Translations under genes and position numbers: made by a program | In this document: in pieces, positions 1 to 5,387 of the stretch | How the letters are laid out: every line of letters begins with the position of its first letter | How positions within the stretch are numbered: position 1 is the first letter of the stretch | The notes under the pieces: model-generated | The model's input: the letters and a program-made list of their open reading frames with translations, nothing else | Databases searched by the model: none | What the model was told of the DNA's origin: nothing | Origin: an uncultured Rothia sp. | GTDB lineage: Bacteria; Actinomycetota; Actinomycetes; Actinomycetales; Micrococcaceae | Direction: 5' to 3' | DNA length: 5,576 nt | Assembly (NCBI GenBank): GCA_937935205.1 | Contig: CALGXU010000227.1 | Location: 1 to 5,576 of the forward strand

Positions 1-16
1 CTCGGTATACACCGAG
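1..16. repeat. Small perfect hairpin at the left edge
   Basis: CTCGGT and ACCGAG form a perfect 6-bp inverted repeat around a 4-base loop (ATAC). It lies at the very edge, so its arms may continue outside the window. No T-run follows on the plus strand. It could be the end of a terminator for a gene to the left, or chance; nothing in the window decides this. Confidence 0.3.
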
Positions 17-75
17 TTCACGCGTCATTCCTCGTCCGCGCGGTACAGCAAAGTACGTTGAGGCGAACATAAATA

Positions 76-94
76 TGGGGTTAGGCCGTCCTAG
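76..94. promoter_or_regulatory. Possible DtxR/IdeR-type iron box
   Basis: By hand alignment this 19-mer matches the actinobacterial DtxR/IdeR consensus TTAGGTTAGGCTAACCTAA at 13 of 19 positions. Its core is TAGG (82-85), four bases, then CCTA (90-93), which is an inverted repeat. It lies about 120 bp before the ATG of the ferritin-VIT gene. In actinobacteria, IdeR represses uptake genes and activates ferritin-type storage genes from upstream boxes, so control of an iron-handling gene here would make sense. The match is imperfect and no clear -35/-10 pair was found to fix its position relative to a promoter. Confidence 0.35.
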
Positions 95-216
95 ATTTTC
101 TGTTCAGAGTGCTCTAGAGTGGTTCACTGGCCATCACAGAACACACAGCTTTGAAGGCGTCACGGGTTGCTAACCGGCAGCCCTACACGTACCGCATGAG
201 CAGCGGAAAGGGAACT

Positions 217-1425
217 ATGAGCACGCACCCCCAGCACGAGCATCCCCAGCACAAGAGCACCCAGCACGAGCACAGCGAAGAAACCGAGAAGCTTCAGCCA
301 GAAAACACCGCGACCGAAGTTCCGCAGACCACCCGCCATAGCGCCGTCACCTCCCCCTCCCCCGCGCAGATTAAGCGTTGGCGCCGCTACCTAGCTGATG
401 AAGAGTCGGAGGCGCGCATCTACCGCTACCTGGCTCGCCGCGCTGAGGGTACCGACCGTGAGATTCTGTTGCAGGTTGCGGAGGCGGAGAAGCGTCACCA
501 GCAGCATTGGCGTGACATGCTCGGCGAGCACGCAAATGTGCATGTGCGCCCCTCCCTGCAATCGCAGCTGCTGCAGTTCTTGGCGAAGAACTTCGGTTCG
601 GTGTTTATTCTGGCGATGGCGCAGCGCGCCGAGTCCCGTTCCCCCTACGCTGAGGACCCGGACGCCACCGAGGAAATGGCGGCTGACGAGGCGATTCACG
701 AGGAGATTATTCGTGCCCTGGCGACTAGCGGCCGCGAGAAGCTTTCGGGTAATTTCCGTGCGGCGGTCTTTGGCGCTAACGACGGTTTGGTCTCGAATGT
801 GGCGCTGATTATGGGTATTACCGCATCGGGCGCGTCCAGCTCGATGGTTCTGCTGTCGGGTGTTGCGGGTCTGCTGGCGGGTGCGCTGTCGATGGCGGCG
901 GGTGAGTTCGTGTCGGTGCGTTCTCAGCGTGAGCTACTGGATGCCTCCCAGCCGACCCAGGTGACCCTGCGCGTGGCGGGCGATTTGGATTTGGACGCCA
1001 ACGAGCTGGAGCTGATTTACCGTGCCCGCGGCATGGAGCCGGAGGCGGCGCATCACCGTGCGATGGAGCGTTTCGGCTACCTGGATTGTGATTGCGATCC
1101 GTCGCTGTCTCACCGTGAGGATGAGGACAGCGAGGAGAACGTGGCTTTGGGTACCGATATTGGTGCCGCTGCTTCATCGTTCGCGTTCTTTGCTTCGGGT
1201 GCGTTGATTCCGATTCTGCCCTATATTTTCGGATTCTCGGGCGTGTTCGCGATGGTGCTGTCCCTGCTGTTCGTGGGTGTGGCTCTGGGCTTCACCGGCG
1301 GCGTGGTGGGTCTGCTGTCGGGTGCTTCTCCGATGAAGCGCGGTATCCGTCAGATTCTGATCGGTTTCGGTGCAGCGTTTGTGACCTACCTGCTGGGTCT
1401 GGCGTTCGGCACGACGGTTGGCTAG
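217..1425 (+). CDS. Ferritin-like domain / VIT1-CCC1 transporter fusion (MbfA-like)
   Basis: A 402-residue membrane protein expected to move Fe2+ or Mn2+ across the membrane, with a cytoplasmic di-iron domain. Residues 1-20 are histidine-rich (six His). Residues about 50-170 form a ferritin/rubrerythrin-like helical domain with E62/E65, E91xxH94, E139 and E158xxH161, the usual metal ligands. Residues 178-402 are the VIT1/CCC1 domain: the NFRAAVFGANDGLVSN signature at 179-194, two membrane segments to about 230, a charged cytoplasmic metal-binding region (about 231-310) with a DCDCD motif at 290-294, then about three membrane segments to the end. This order matches MbfA, the membrane-bound ferritin that exports iron in rhizobia; direction and metal here are inferred. 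ATG at 217 is chosen because AAAGGGA lies five bases before it; the in-frame TTG at 151 and ATG at 196 lack a good ribosome binding site. It appears monocistronic. A simple VIT transporter is excluded by the N-terminal domain. Confidence 0.9.
   Translation: MSTHPQHEHPQHKSTQHEHSEETEKLQPENTATEVPQTTRHSAVTSPSPAQIKRWRRYLADEESEARIYRYLARRAEGTDREILLQVAEAEKRHQQHWRDMLGEHANVHVRPSLQSQLLQFLAKNFGSVFILAMAQRAESRSPYAEDPDATEEMAADEAIHEEIIRALATSGREKLSGNFRAAVFGANDGLVSNVALIMGITASGASSSMVLLSGVAGLLAGALSMAAGEFVSVRSQRELLDASQPTQVTLRVAGDLDLDANELELIYRARGMEPEAAHHRAMERFGYLDCDCDPSLSHREDEDSEENVALGTDIGAAASSFAFFASGALIPILPYIFGFSGVFAMVLSLLFVGVALGFTGGVVGLLSGASPMKRGIRQILIGFGAAFVTYLLGLAFGTTVG
229..273 (+). repeat. Three 15-bp tandem repeats inside the ferritin-VIT gene
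   Basis: Units at 229-243, 244-258 and 259-273 share the core CCCAGCAC and encode PQHEH, PQHKS and TQHEH, residues 5-19 of the ferritin-VIT protein. The unit is five codons, so gain or loss of copies keeps the frame and would change the number of histidines in the tail. Confidence 0.75.
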
Positions 1426-1488
1426 TCGCAACGCCCTCAATAAGCTCTCAACAAGTGTATATAGCCGCTCATGCATGTGTTACTTTCA

Positions 1489-1563
1489 CTATAAGCACCA
1501 CAGCCTGACGAGTGCCGCTATCTAATGAGCGCCACTGCCTGATGAGTGGCACTGTCTGAGCGC
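1489..1563. repeat. Degenerate 17-bp tandem repeat in the convergent gap
   Basis: Three 17-bp units run head to tail at 1505-1521, 1522-1538 and 1539-1555; each agrees with its better partner at 13 of 17 positions. An approximate consensus is CTGATGAGTGCCACTGT. A weaker 16-base copy precedes them (1489-1504), and a truncated one (CTGAGCGC, 1556-1563) runs up to the terminator. Units two and three together can also form a 6-bp hairpin, GCCACT (1531-1536) with AGTGGC (1545-1550). No open frame or known element was recognised; it lies in the 3' untranslated part of the ferritin-VIT transcript. Confidence 0.6.
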
Positions 1564-1567
1564 AAAG

Positions 1568-1602
1568 AAACCCCCGGCGGATGAGTTATCCGCCGGGGGT
1601 TT
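1568..1602. terminator. Bidirectional Rho-independent terminator
   Basis: A 15-bp perfect stem: AAACCCCCGGCGGAT (1568-1582) pairs with 1588-1602 around the five-base loop GAGTT. On the plus strand it runs into TTTTCTATAT (1600-1609); on the minus strand it ends in TTTCTTTG. It therefore can end both the ferritin-VIT gene (stop at 1425) and the convergent exported-protein gene (stop at 1639, only 36 bp away). Confidence 0.93.
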
Positions 1603-1638
1603 TCTATATGTTCTTACCCTGCATGAGGGGTTGATCTA

Positions 1639-2565
1639 TTACGGGTGAATCTCCGCGGTGGTGGCCTGACCGGAAACGCTCTCCGAGCCGGTCGCGCCGT
1701 TGCCGGAGTAGGTCAGGTTAGCGACCTGCACGGTGGAGGTCTGCTTGTACGAGATCCAGCCGTTATCTGCCGGGAAGTTCAGCTGTGCCGGCATGAAGTT
1801 GGTCTGGCTGTAGTACTTGCTGCCAGACTGCTTCATGGTGTACGCCTTGCTGGTGGTGTAGACGATACGACCCTTGAAGGTGTAGGTGCCGTCGGAGTTT
1901 TTGGTGACGGTCGGTACTTCTGCAGTCCAGGTGCCCGCGGTCTGTGCGACGGACAGGTACTTTGCCTGGCCTGCGGAGGCGACCAGCTCGGTGGTCTTAC
2001 CGGTCAGCTTGCGGCCGGTGGGGCTCCAGGACTGGCCGTTGATCTTGCCGAATTTGGTGAGCGACTGTGCACTGGCGGAGACGGTGTACTCAACCTCGGT
2101 TACGAAGGTTGCGCCAGCTGCGAGGGTGACGCTACCGCCAGGGATGTAGCCGGTGCCGGTTGCGGTGTCCTTGGTCGGCACGGACCACCAGAAGCCGCTG
2201 GAGGACATGTATGCGCCGTTTGCGCCGGTCTGGGAGTTGGTGACGGGGGTGAACTTGCCTTCGCCGTTGACGTAGGTTGCGCTCTTGGGCTTGGAGGTTG
2301 CGTCATCCCAGTTGATGTCGGAGTCGGGGTTGGTGGAGGCGGTGAAGTGCGCCTCGGGGCTTGCCGGGTTGATGGTGCCGGTGTTGTTGGAGGATGCGTA
2401 GCCGACGTAGCCGCCGTTGTTCTGCACGCTGACGTACACGCCGTACTGTACGCCGGGGGTTTCCTTGGACGCGGCGTAGGCGGGTACTGCTGCGGAGGCT
2501 GCGACGACGGGTGCGGACCAGACGCCTGCCTTGGCGATGGTACGGCGAGAGATGGGCTGGGTCAT
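1639..2565 (-). CDS. Tat-exported protein of unknown function
   Basis: A 308-residue protein I cannot assign to a family. The N-terminus is a clear twin-arginine signal: S6-R7-R8-T9-I10-A11-K12, then a weakly hydrophobic stretch (residues 13-29) and an AYA site, giving likely cleavage after residue 31. The mature part is rich in Ser, Thr, Gly, Asn, Tyr and Lys, has no cysteine, and looks beta-rich, with many alternating T/V/Y stretches (for example 153-163 and 227-241). There is no LPXTG motif, lipobox or C-terminal membrane segment, so it is probably released or loosely bound at the surface. No catalytic motif was recognised. ATG at 2565 is chosen because it gives a normal short Tat n-region and AGGAG lies 12 bases upstream; that spacing is long. 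A GTG at 2610 would add 15 residues but has no ribosome binding site. It is monocistronic and convergent with the ferritin-VIT gene. An adhesin or carbohydrate-binding role is possible but unsupported. Confidence 0.82.
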   Translation of the reverse strand: MTQPISRRTIAKAGVWSAPVVAASAAVPAYAASKETPGVQYGVYVSVQNNGGYVGYASSNNTGTINPASPEAHFTASTNPDSDINWDDATSKPKSATYVNGEGKFTPVTNSQTGANGAYMSSSGFWWSVPTKDTATGTGYIPGGSVTLAAGATFVTEVEYTVSASAQSLTKFGKINGQSWSPTGRKLTGKTTELVASAGQAKYLSVAQTAGTWTAEVPTVTKNSDGTYTFKGRIVYTTSKAYTMKQSGSKYYSQTNFMPAQLNFPADNGWISYKQTSTVQVANLTYSGNGATGSESVSGQATTAEIHP

Positions 2566-2610
2566 GAGTGTGGTGATCTCCTGTGAGTGTTTGGTGTTTC
2601 TTGGAGCCAC

Positions 2611-2625
2611 TCAGAATGGTTCTGA
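2611..2625. promoter_or_regulatory. Perfect dyad upstream of the exported-protein gene
   Basis: TCAGAA-TGG-TTCTGA is a perfect inverted repeat with 6-bp arms and a 3-bp centre. It lies 45 bp before the ATG and about 20 bp downstream of the candidate -10 box, so a repressor bound there would lie over the start of the transcript. The regulator is unknown. Confidence 0.35.
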
Positions 2626-2643
2626 CTAGGCTCAATGCATTCC

Positions 2644-2649
2644 AGTATA
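2644..2649 (-). promoter_or_regulatory. Candidate -10 box for the exported-protein gene
   Basis: Read on the minus strand this is TATACT, matching TATAAT at five of six positions, 78 bp before the chosen ATG. The -35 region at the right distance (2667-2672, TGCAGA) is poor, so the promoter may need an activator or be weak. A second -10-like hexamer, TATAAC, lies a little further upstream at 2661-2666. Confidence 0.4.
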
Positions 2650-2665
2650 CAAAGGTTAAGGTTAT

Positions 2666-2688
2666 ATCTGCACGTTTGTAGGGCAGAT
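2666..2688. promoter_or_regulatory. Dyad over the -35 region of the exported-protein gene
   Basis: ATCTGC (2666-2671) and GCAGAT (2683-2688) form a perfect 6-bp inverted repeat with an 11-bp spacer, placing the arms about one and a half helical turns apart. It covers the position where the -35 box of the TATACT promoter would lie, which suits an activator or repressor site. It may be chance. Confidence 0.3.
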
Positions 2689-2759
2689 GTGCACAATCTT
2701 ACTTCCCGTCACAAGTTCTATTGTCCGGAGTTTAAATACCTCGAAAGACCCCCCCAAGC

Positions 2760-2796
2760 GCAGATGCCGGTAGCCTCATGGACTACCGGCATCTGC
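2760..2796 (-). terminator. Terminator of the sucCD operon
   Basis: GCAGATGCCGGTAG (2760-2773) pairs perfectly with 2783-2796, a 14-bp stem with a 9-base loop, starting 17 bp after the sucD stop codon. On the minus strand the stem is followed by GCTTGGGGGGGTCTTTC and not by a clean T-run. Such stems with weak tails are common terminators in actinobacteria. It should also insulate the exported-protein promoter from read-through of the suc operon. Confidence 0.8.
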
Positions 2797-2813
2797 CGCA
2801 TTATTTATGCTGT

Positions 2814-3731
2814 TTACTTCGCTGCGAAGATTTCGCGCATCAGGTTTGCAGCCTCGGAGGGGGTCTTACCGACCTTCACGCCTGCTGCTTCCAGAGCTTC
2901 CTTCTTCGCCTGAGCGGTACCGGAGGAACCGGAGACAATAGCACCTGCGTGGCCCATGGTCTTACCCTCAGGAGCGGTGAAGCCTGCAATGTAACCAACG
3001 ACGGGCTTGGTCACGTTTGCCTTGATGTACTCTGCAGCACGCTCCTCAGCGTCACCACCGATCTCACCAATCATGACGATTGCTTCGGTCTCGGGGTCAG
3101 CTTCGAAAGCTTCCAGAGCGTCGATGTGGGTGGTGCCGATGATGGGGTCGCCACCAATACCGATAGCGGTGGTGAAACCAATGTCGGACAGTTCGTACAT
3201 CAGCTGGTAAGTCAGGGTACCGGACTTGGAAACCAGACCAATCTTGCCCTTGCCGGTGATGTTCGCCGGGATAATGCCGACCAGGCACTCCTCGGGGGAG
3301 ATGATGCCGGGGCAGTTGGGACCGATGATGCGGGTGATCTGCTTGCCGTTCTCGTCCACGGATGCCTTAGCAGCTGCCCAGAACTCTGCGGAGTCCTGAA
3401 CCGGAACGCCCTCGGTGATGACGACGACGAGGCCGATCTTAGCCTCGATAGCCTCGAGAACTGCTGCCTTGGTGAAGGCCGGGGGAACGAAGACGATGGA
3501 GACGTTCGCGCCGGTCTTCTCCATAGCCTCAGCTACGGAACCGTACACGTTCAGCTCGATGTCGGAGCCGTCCTTCGCCTTGTGGGTGACGGTGGTGCCA
3601 GCCTTGCGAGCGTTCACGCCGCCCACAATGTTGGTGCCTGCTGCGAGCATGCGTGCGGTGTGCTTGGTACCCTCGCCACCGGTGATGCCCTGAACGATGA
3701 CCTTGGAGTCCTTGTTCACAAAGATAGACAT
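2814..3731 (-). CDS. sucD: Succinyl-CoA synthetase (ADP-forming) alpha subunit
   Basis: SucD is the alpha subunit of the TCA-cycle enzyme that converts succinyl-CoA, ADP or GDP and phosphate to succinate, nucleoside triphosphate and CoA in the cytoplasm. The 305 residues are a little longer than the E. coli subunit (about 289). Visible landmarks are the CoA-binding Rossmann loop QGITGGEGTKHT (14-25), the GPNCPG turn (137-142), SKSGTLTYQ (168-176), GIGGDPIIGT (191-200), GEIGG (222-226), and the phosphorylated active-site histidine H261 in GHAGAIVSG (260-268). ATG at 3731 has a good Shine-Dalgarno sequence (AAGGAAG) ending four bases before it. It follows sucC by 29 bp on the same strand, so the two subunits are co-transcribed. 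No odd features were seen. Confidence 0.98.
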   Translation of the reverse strand: MSIFVNKDSKVIVQGITGGEGTKHTARMLAAGTNIVGGVNARKAGTTVTHKAKDGSDIELNVYGSVAEAMEKTGANVSIVFVPPAFTKAAVLEAIEAKIGLVVVITEGVPVQDSAEFWAAAKASVDENGKQITRIIGPNCPGIISPEECLVGIIPANITGKGKIGLVSKSGTLTYQLMYELSDIGFTTAIGIGGDPIIGTTHIDALEAFEADPETEAIVMIGEIGGDAEERAAEYIKANVTKPVVGYIAGFTAPEGKTMGHAGAIVSGSSGTAQAKKEALEAAGVKVGKTPSEAANLMREIFAAK

Positions 3732-3760
3732 ATTACTTCCTTGAAATCCTTTGCTGGCGA

Positions 3761-4927
3761 TTACGCCTTGTGAGCGAGCTCTGCTGCCTTGTCAGCGCCG
3801 GAGTCCATGGTCTCAGCCAGAACAACCAGCGGGTGGTTCGCCTCGGAGAGGATGCGGCGACCCTCAGCAACGTTGTTGCCGTCCAGGCGCACAACCAGGG
3901 GCTTGGTTGCTGCGTCGCCCAGAATCTCCAGAGCCTTCACAATGCCGTCTGCCACTGCGTCACATGCGGTGATGCCGCCGAAGACGTTCACGAAAACGCT
4001 CTTGACCTGCTCGTCGCCCAGAATGATTTCCAGGCCAGCAGCCATAACCTCAGCGGATGCGCCGCCACCAATATCAAGGAAGTTTGCGGGCTTGACGTTG
4101 CCGTGGTTCTCACCAGCGTATGCAACGACGTCCAGGGTGGACATAACCAGACCTGCACCGTTACCAACGATGCCGACCTCGCCGTCCAGCTTCACGTAGT
4201 TCAGGTCGAACTGCTTTGCCTTAGCTTCCAGCGGGTTCTCAGCGGACTTGTCCACGAGAGCCTCGTGCTCGGGCTGGCGGAATTCTGCGTTGTCGTCCAG
4301 GGAGACCTTGCCGTCCAGGGCGAGGATGGTGCCCTCGGGGGTCAGAACGAGGGGGTTAACCTCAACCAGGGTTGCGTCTTCCTTGGTGTAGACTTCGCCC
4401 AGCTTGACGAGAACGGGAACAACCTTCTCCTGCAGTTCTGCGGAGAAACCTGCTGCCTTAGCAATTTCCTCAGCCTTAGCCTGGTCCAGGCCAACCAGCG
4501 GGTCAACCTCGATCTTTGCCAGTGCCTCGGGGCGCTCAGCAGCGAGCTGCTCAATTTCCATACCGCCTTCTACCGAGCACATTGCCAGGTAGGAGCGGTT
4601 TGCGCGGTCCAGCAGGAGGGAGAAGTAGTATTCTTCGGCGATGTCTGCGCCGTCAGCGACCAGCACGCGGTGAACGGTGTGGCCCTTGATGTCCATGCCG
4701 AGAATTGCCTTAGCGTGCTCGTAAGCTTCTTCGGGGGACTTTGCGAGCTTAACGCCGCCAGCCTTACCGCGGCCGCCGGTCTTAACCTGAGCCTTAATGA
4801 CGGTCAGGCCGCCAATTTCCTCAGCTGCTGCCTTTGCTTCTTCAGGGGTGGTCGCAACAATGCCCTTGAGCACGGGTACACCGTGCTTTGCGAAGAGCTC
4901 GCGCGCCTGGTATTCGAAAAGGTCCAC
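3761..4927 (-). CDS. sucC: Succinyl-CoA synthetase (ADP-forming) beta subunit
   Basis: SucC is the nucleotide-binding beta subunit of succinyl-CoA synthetase, partner of the downstream sucD product. Starting from GTG at 4927 it has 388 residues, the same length as the E. coli protein. The N-terminal ATP-grasp domain begins with the typical DLFEYQARELFAKHG and holds QVKTGGRGKAGG (47-58), EVNPLV (189-194) with the metal ligand N191, and D205 in ALDGKVS. The C-terminal ligase domain has GNGAGLVMSTLD (255-266), FLDIGGGAS (283-291) and the NVFGGITACD loop (314-323). GTG at 4927 is chosen because AAGGA lies five bases upstream and family similarity begins at once; an in-frame start at 5047 would add 40 unrelated residues. 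First gene of the sucCD operon. ADP versus GDP preference cannot be read from the sequence. Confidence 0.97.
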   Translation of the reverse strand: MDLFEYQARELFAKHGVPVLKGIVATTPEEAKAAAEEIGGLTVIKAQVKTGGRGKAGGVKLAKSPEEAYEHAKAILGMDIKGHTVHRVLVADGADIAEEYYFSLLLDRANRSYLAMCSVEGGMEIEQLAAERPEALAKIEVDPLVGLDQAKAEEIAKAAGFSAELQEKVVPVLVKLGEVYTKEDATLVEVNPLVLTPEGTILALDGKVSLDDNAEFRQPEHEALVDKSAENPLEAKAKQFDLNYVKLDGEVGIVGNGAGLVMSTLDVVAYAGENHGNVKPANFLDIGGGASAEVMAAGLEIILGDEQVKSVFVNVFGGITACDAVADGIVKALEILGDAATKPLVVRLDGNNVAEGRRILSEANHPLVVLAETMDSGADKAAELAHKA

Positions 4928-4952
4928 AGGTGTCCTTCTTCTTCGAAGTGGT

Positions 4953-4974
4953 GCCGAGTACTGGTGCACTCGGC
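4953..4974 (-). promoter_or_regulatory. Hairpin in the sucC leader, near the ribosome binding site
   Basis: GCCGAGT (4953-4959) and ACTCGGC (4968-4974) form a perfect 7-bp stem with an 8-base loop. In the sucC mRNA it ends 25 bases before the GTG start, just upstream of the Shine-Dalgarno sequence, which it leaves free. It lacks a T-run, so it is not an evident attenuator; it could affect mRNA stability or translation. Confidence 0.4.
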
Positions 4975-5013
4975 CTGGTCTCATTAGAGGAGGTTCCCCC
5001 GTGTGGCTGCTAC

Positions 5014-5037
5014 GGTGCGATAGGGGTCTCTCGCACC
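5014..5037 (-). promoter_or_regulatory. Second hairpin in the likely sucC leader
   Basis: GGTGCGA (5014-5020) and TCGCACC (5031-5037) form a perfect 7-bp stem with a 10-base loop that can add two inner pairs. It lies 87 bp upstream of the sucC start and would be in the leader if transcription starts upstream of it. The function is unknown and no known riboswitch was recognised. Confidence 0.35.
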
Positions 5038-5156
5038 CGGCGCACACGCATCATTGACGCGGGGAATTTCTCTCGTCTCTACTCTATCGGATTCGGCGTG
5101 AGCTCGCACTCACAGAGCCCCAAATCTGAGATTTTAGCGACTCAGCTCACAAATAT

Positions 5157-5202
5157 TTTGGGTACATTCCACCCAAAGGCTGTGCACCGGGTAACTAACC
5201 CG
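5157..5202. promoter_or_regulatory. Two GGGT/ACCC dyads, possible operators for sucCD
   Basis: TTTGGGT-N7-ACCCAAA (5157-5177) is a perfect 7-bp inverted repeat. CGGGT-N5-ACCCG (5188-5202) is a perfect 5-bp one, with its centre 28 bp away. They share GGGT/ACCC half-sites and lie about 230-275 bp upstream of sucC, a fitting place for binding of a regulator. The regulator is unknown, and the spacers differ (7 and 5 bp), which weakens the idea of one common protein. Confidence 0.3.
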
Positions 5203-5325
5203 AACTCGCACTCCCCGATCCGCCGCGAAATACCGGCGAAAATGCGGCGTTTACCGCCGTGCTCTGCAAAGCCCCGGCCCCCTTCTCAGCAGGCGGACAA
5301 CACGCCCGACACAGCCCACACAAGT

Positions 5326-5352
5326 GGGGCGGGCACCTCAGGTACCCGCCCC
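5326..5352 (-). terminator. Probable terminator of pcrA
   Basis: GGGGCGGG (5326-5333) pairs with CCCGCCCC (5345-5352); after one C/A mismatch, ACC and GGT add three more pairs around a TCA loop. The stem begins 35 bp after the pcrA stop codon. On the minus strand it is followed by ACTTGTGTG and not by a T-run, so termination strength is uncertain. Confidence 0.6.
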
Positions 5353-5387
5353 TCCACCGGCGTTGTTAGGTTCTCCCGCCCGACGCG

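Larger units (their letters stand above)
4928..5387. other. 460-bp region between pcrA and sucC, no convincing gene
   Basis: This region must contain the sucCD promoter and 5' leader, plus the end of the pcrA transcript. Read on the minus strand, possible -10 hexamers are TAAAAT (5131-5136) and TAGAGT (5081-5086), but neither has a good -35 box at the right distance, so I do not name a promoter. It holds two hairpins near sucC, two dyads at 5157-5202, a GC-rich stretch of overlapping short repeats (5221-5259) and the pcrA terminator. A long plus-strand open frame crosses it (4888-5415) but begins inside sucC, ends inside pcrA and resembles no protein I know. Confidence 0.6.

Noticed and set aside
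165..175. GGTT-GCT-AACC as a second iron box
   Set aside because: It resembles the centre of the DtxR/IdeR consensus but is two bases too short between the half-sites, and the outer arms do not match.
151..216. TTG (151) and ATG (196) as earlier starts of the ferritin-VIT gene
   Set aside because: Neither has a suitable ribosome binding site, and the added 22 residues look unrelated to the family; ATG 217 has AAAGGGA at good spacing.
1645..2586. Long plus-strand open frame (313 codons) over the exported-protein gene
   Set aside because: It is the exact antisense shadow of a gene with a clear Tat signal; its Gly/Val/Cys-rich product looks like no real protein.
2566..2610. GTG at 2610 as the start of the exported-protein gene
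   Set aside because: No Shine-Dalgarno sequence precedes it, and the AGGAG further downstream points to the ATG at 2565, although that spacing is long.
2652..2665. AAGGTTAAGGTTA direct repeat as an iron box
   Set aside because: Only about 10 of 19 positions match the DtxR/IdeR consensus and it is not an inverted repeat.
2749..2755. Run of seven C as a phase-variation tract
   Set aside because: It is outside any gene and just behind the sucD terminator, away from promoter spacing; no frame or promoter would be changed by slippage.
2778..4987. Long plus-strand open frames opposite sucD and sucC
   Set aside because: They mirror two certain genes; biased third-position GC in this genome keeps the opposite frame open.
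5103..5213. CTCGCACTC repeated at 5103-5111 and 5205-5213
   Set aside because: A single 9-base direct repeat about 100 bp apart in GC-rich sequence is likely by chance and the flanks do not match.
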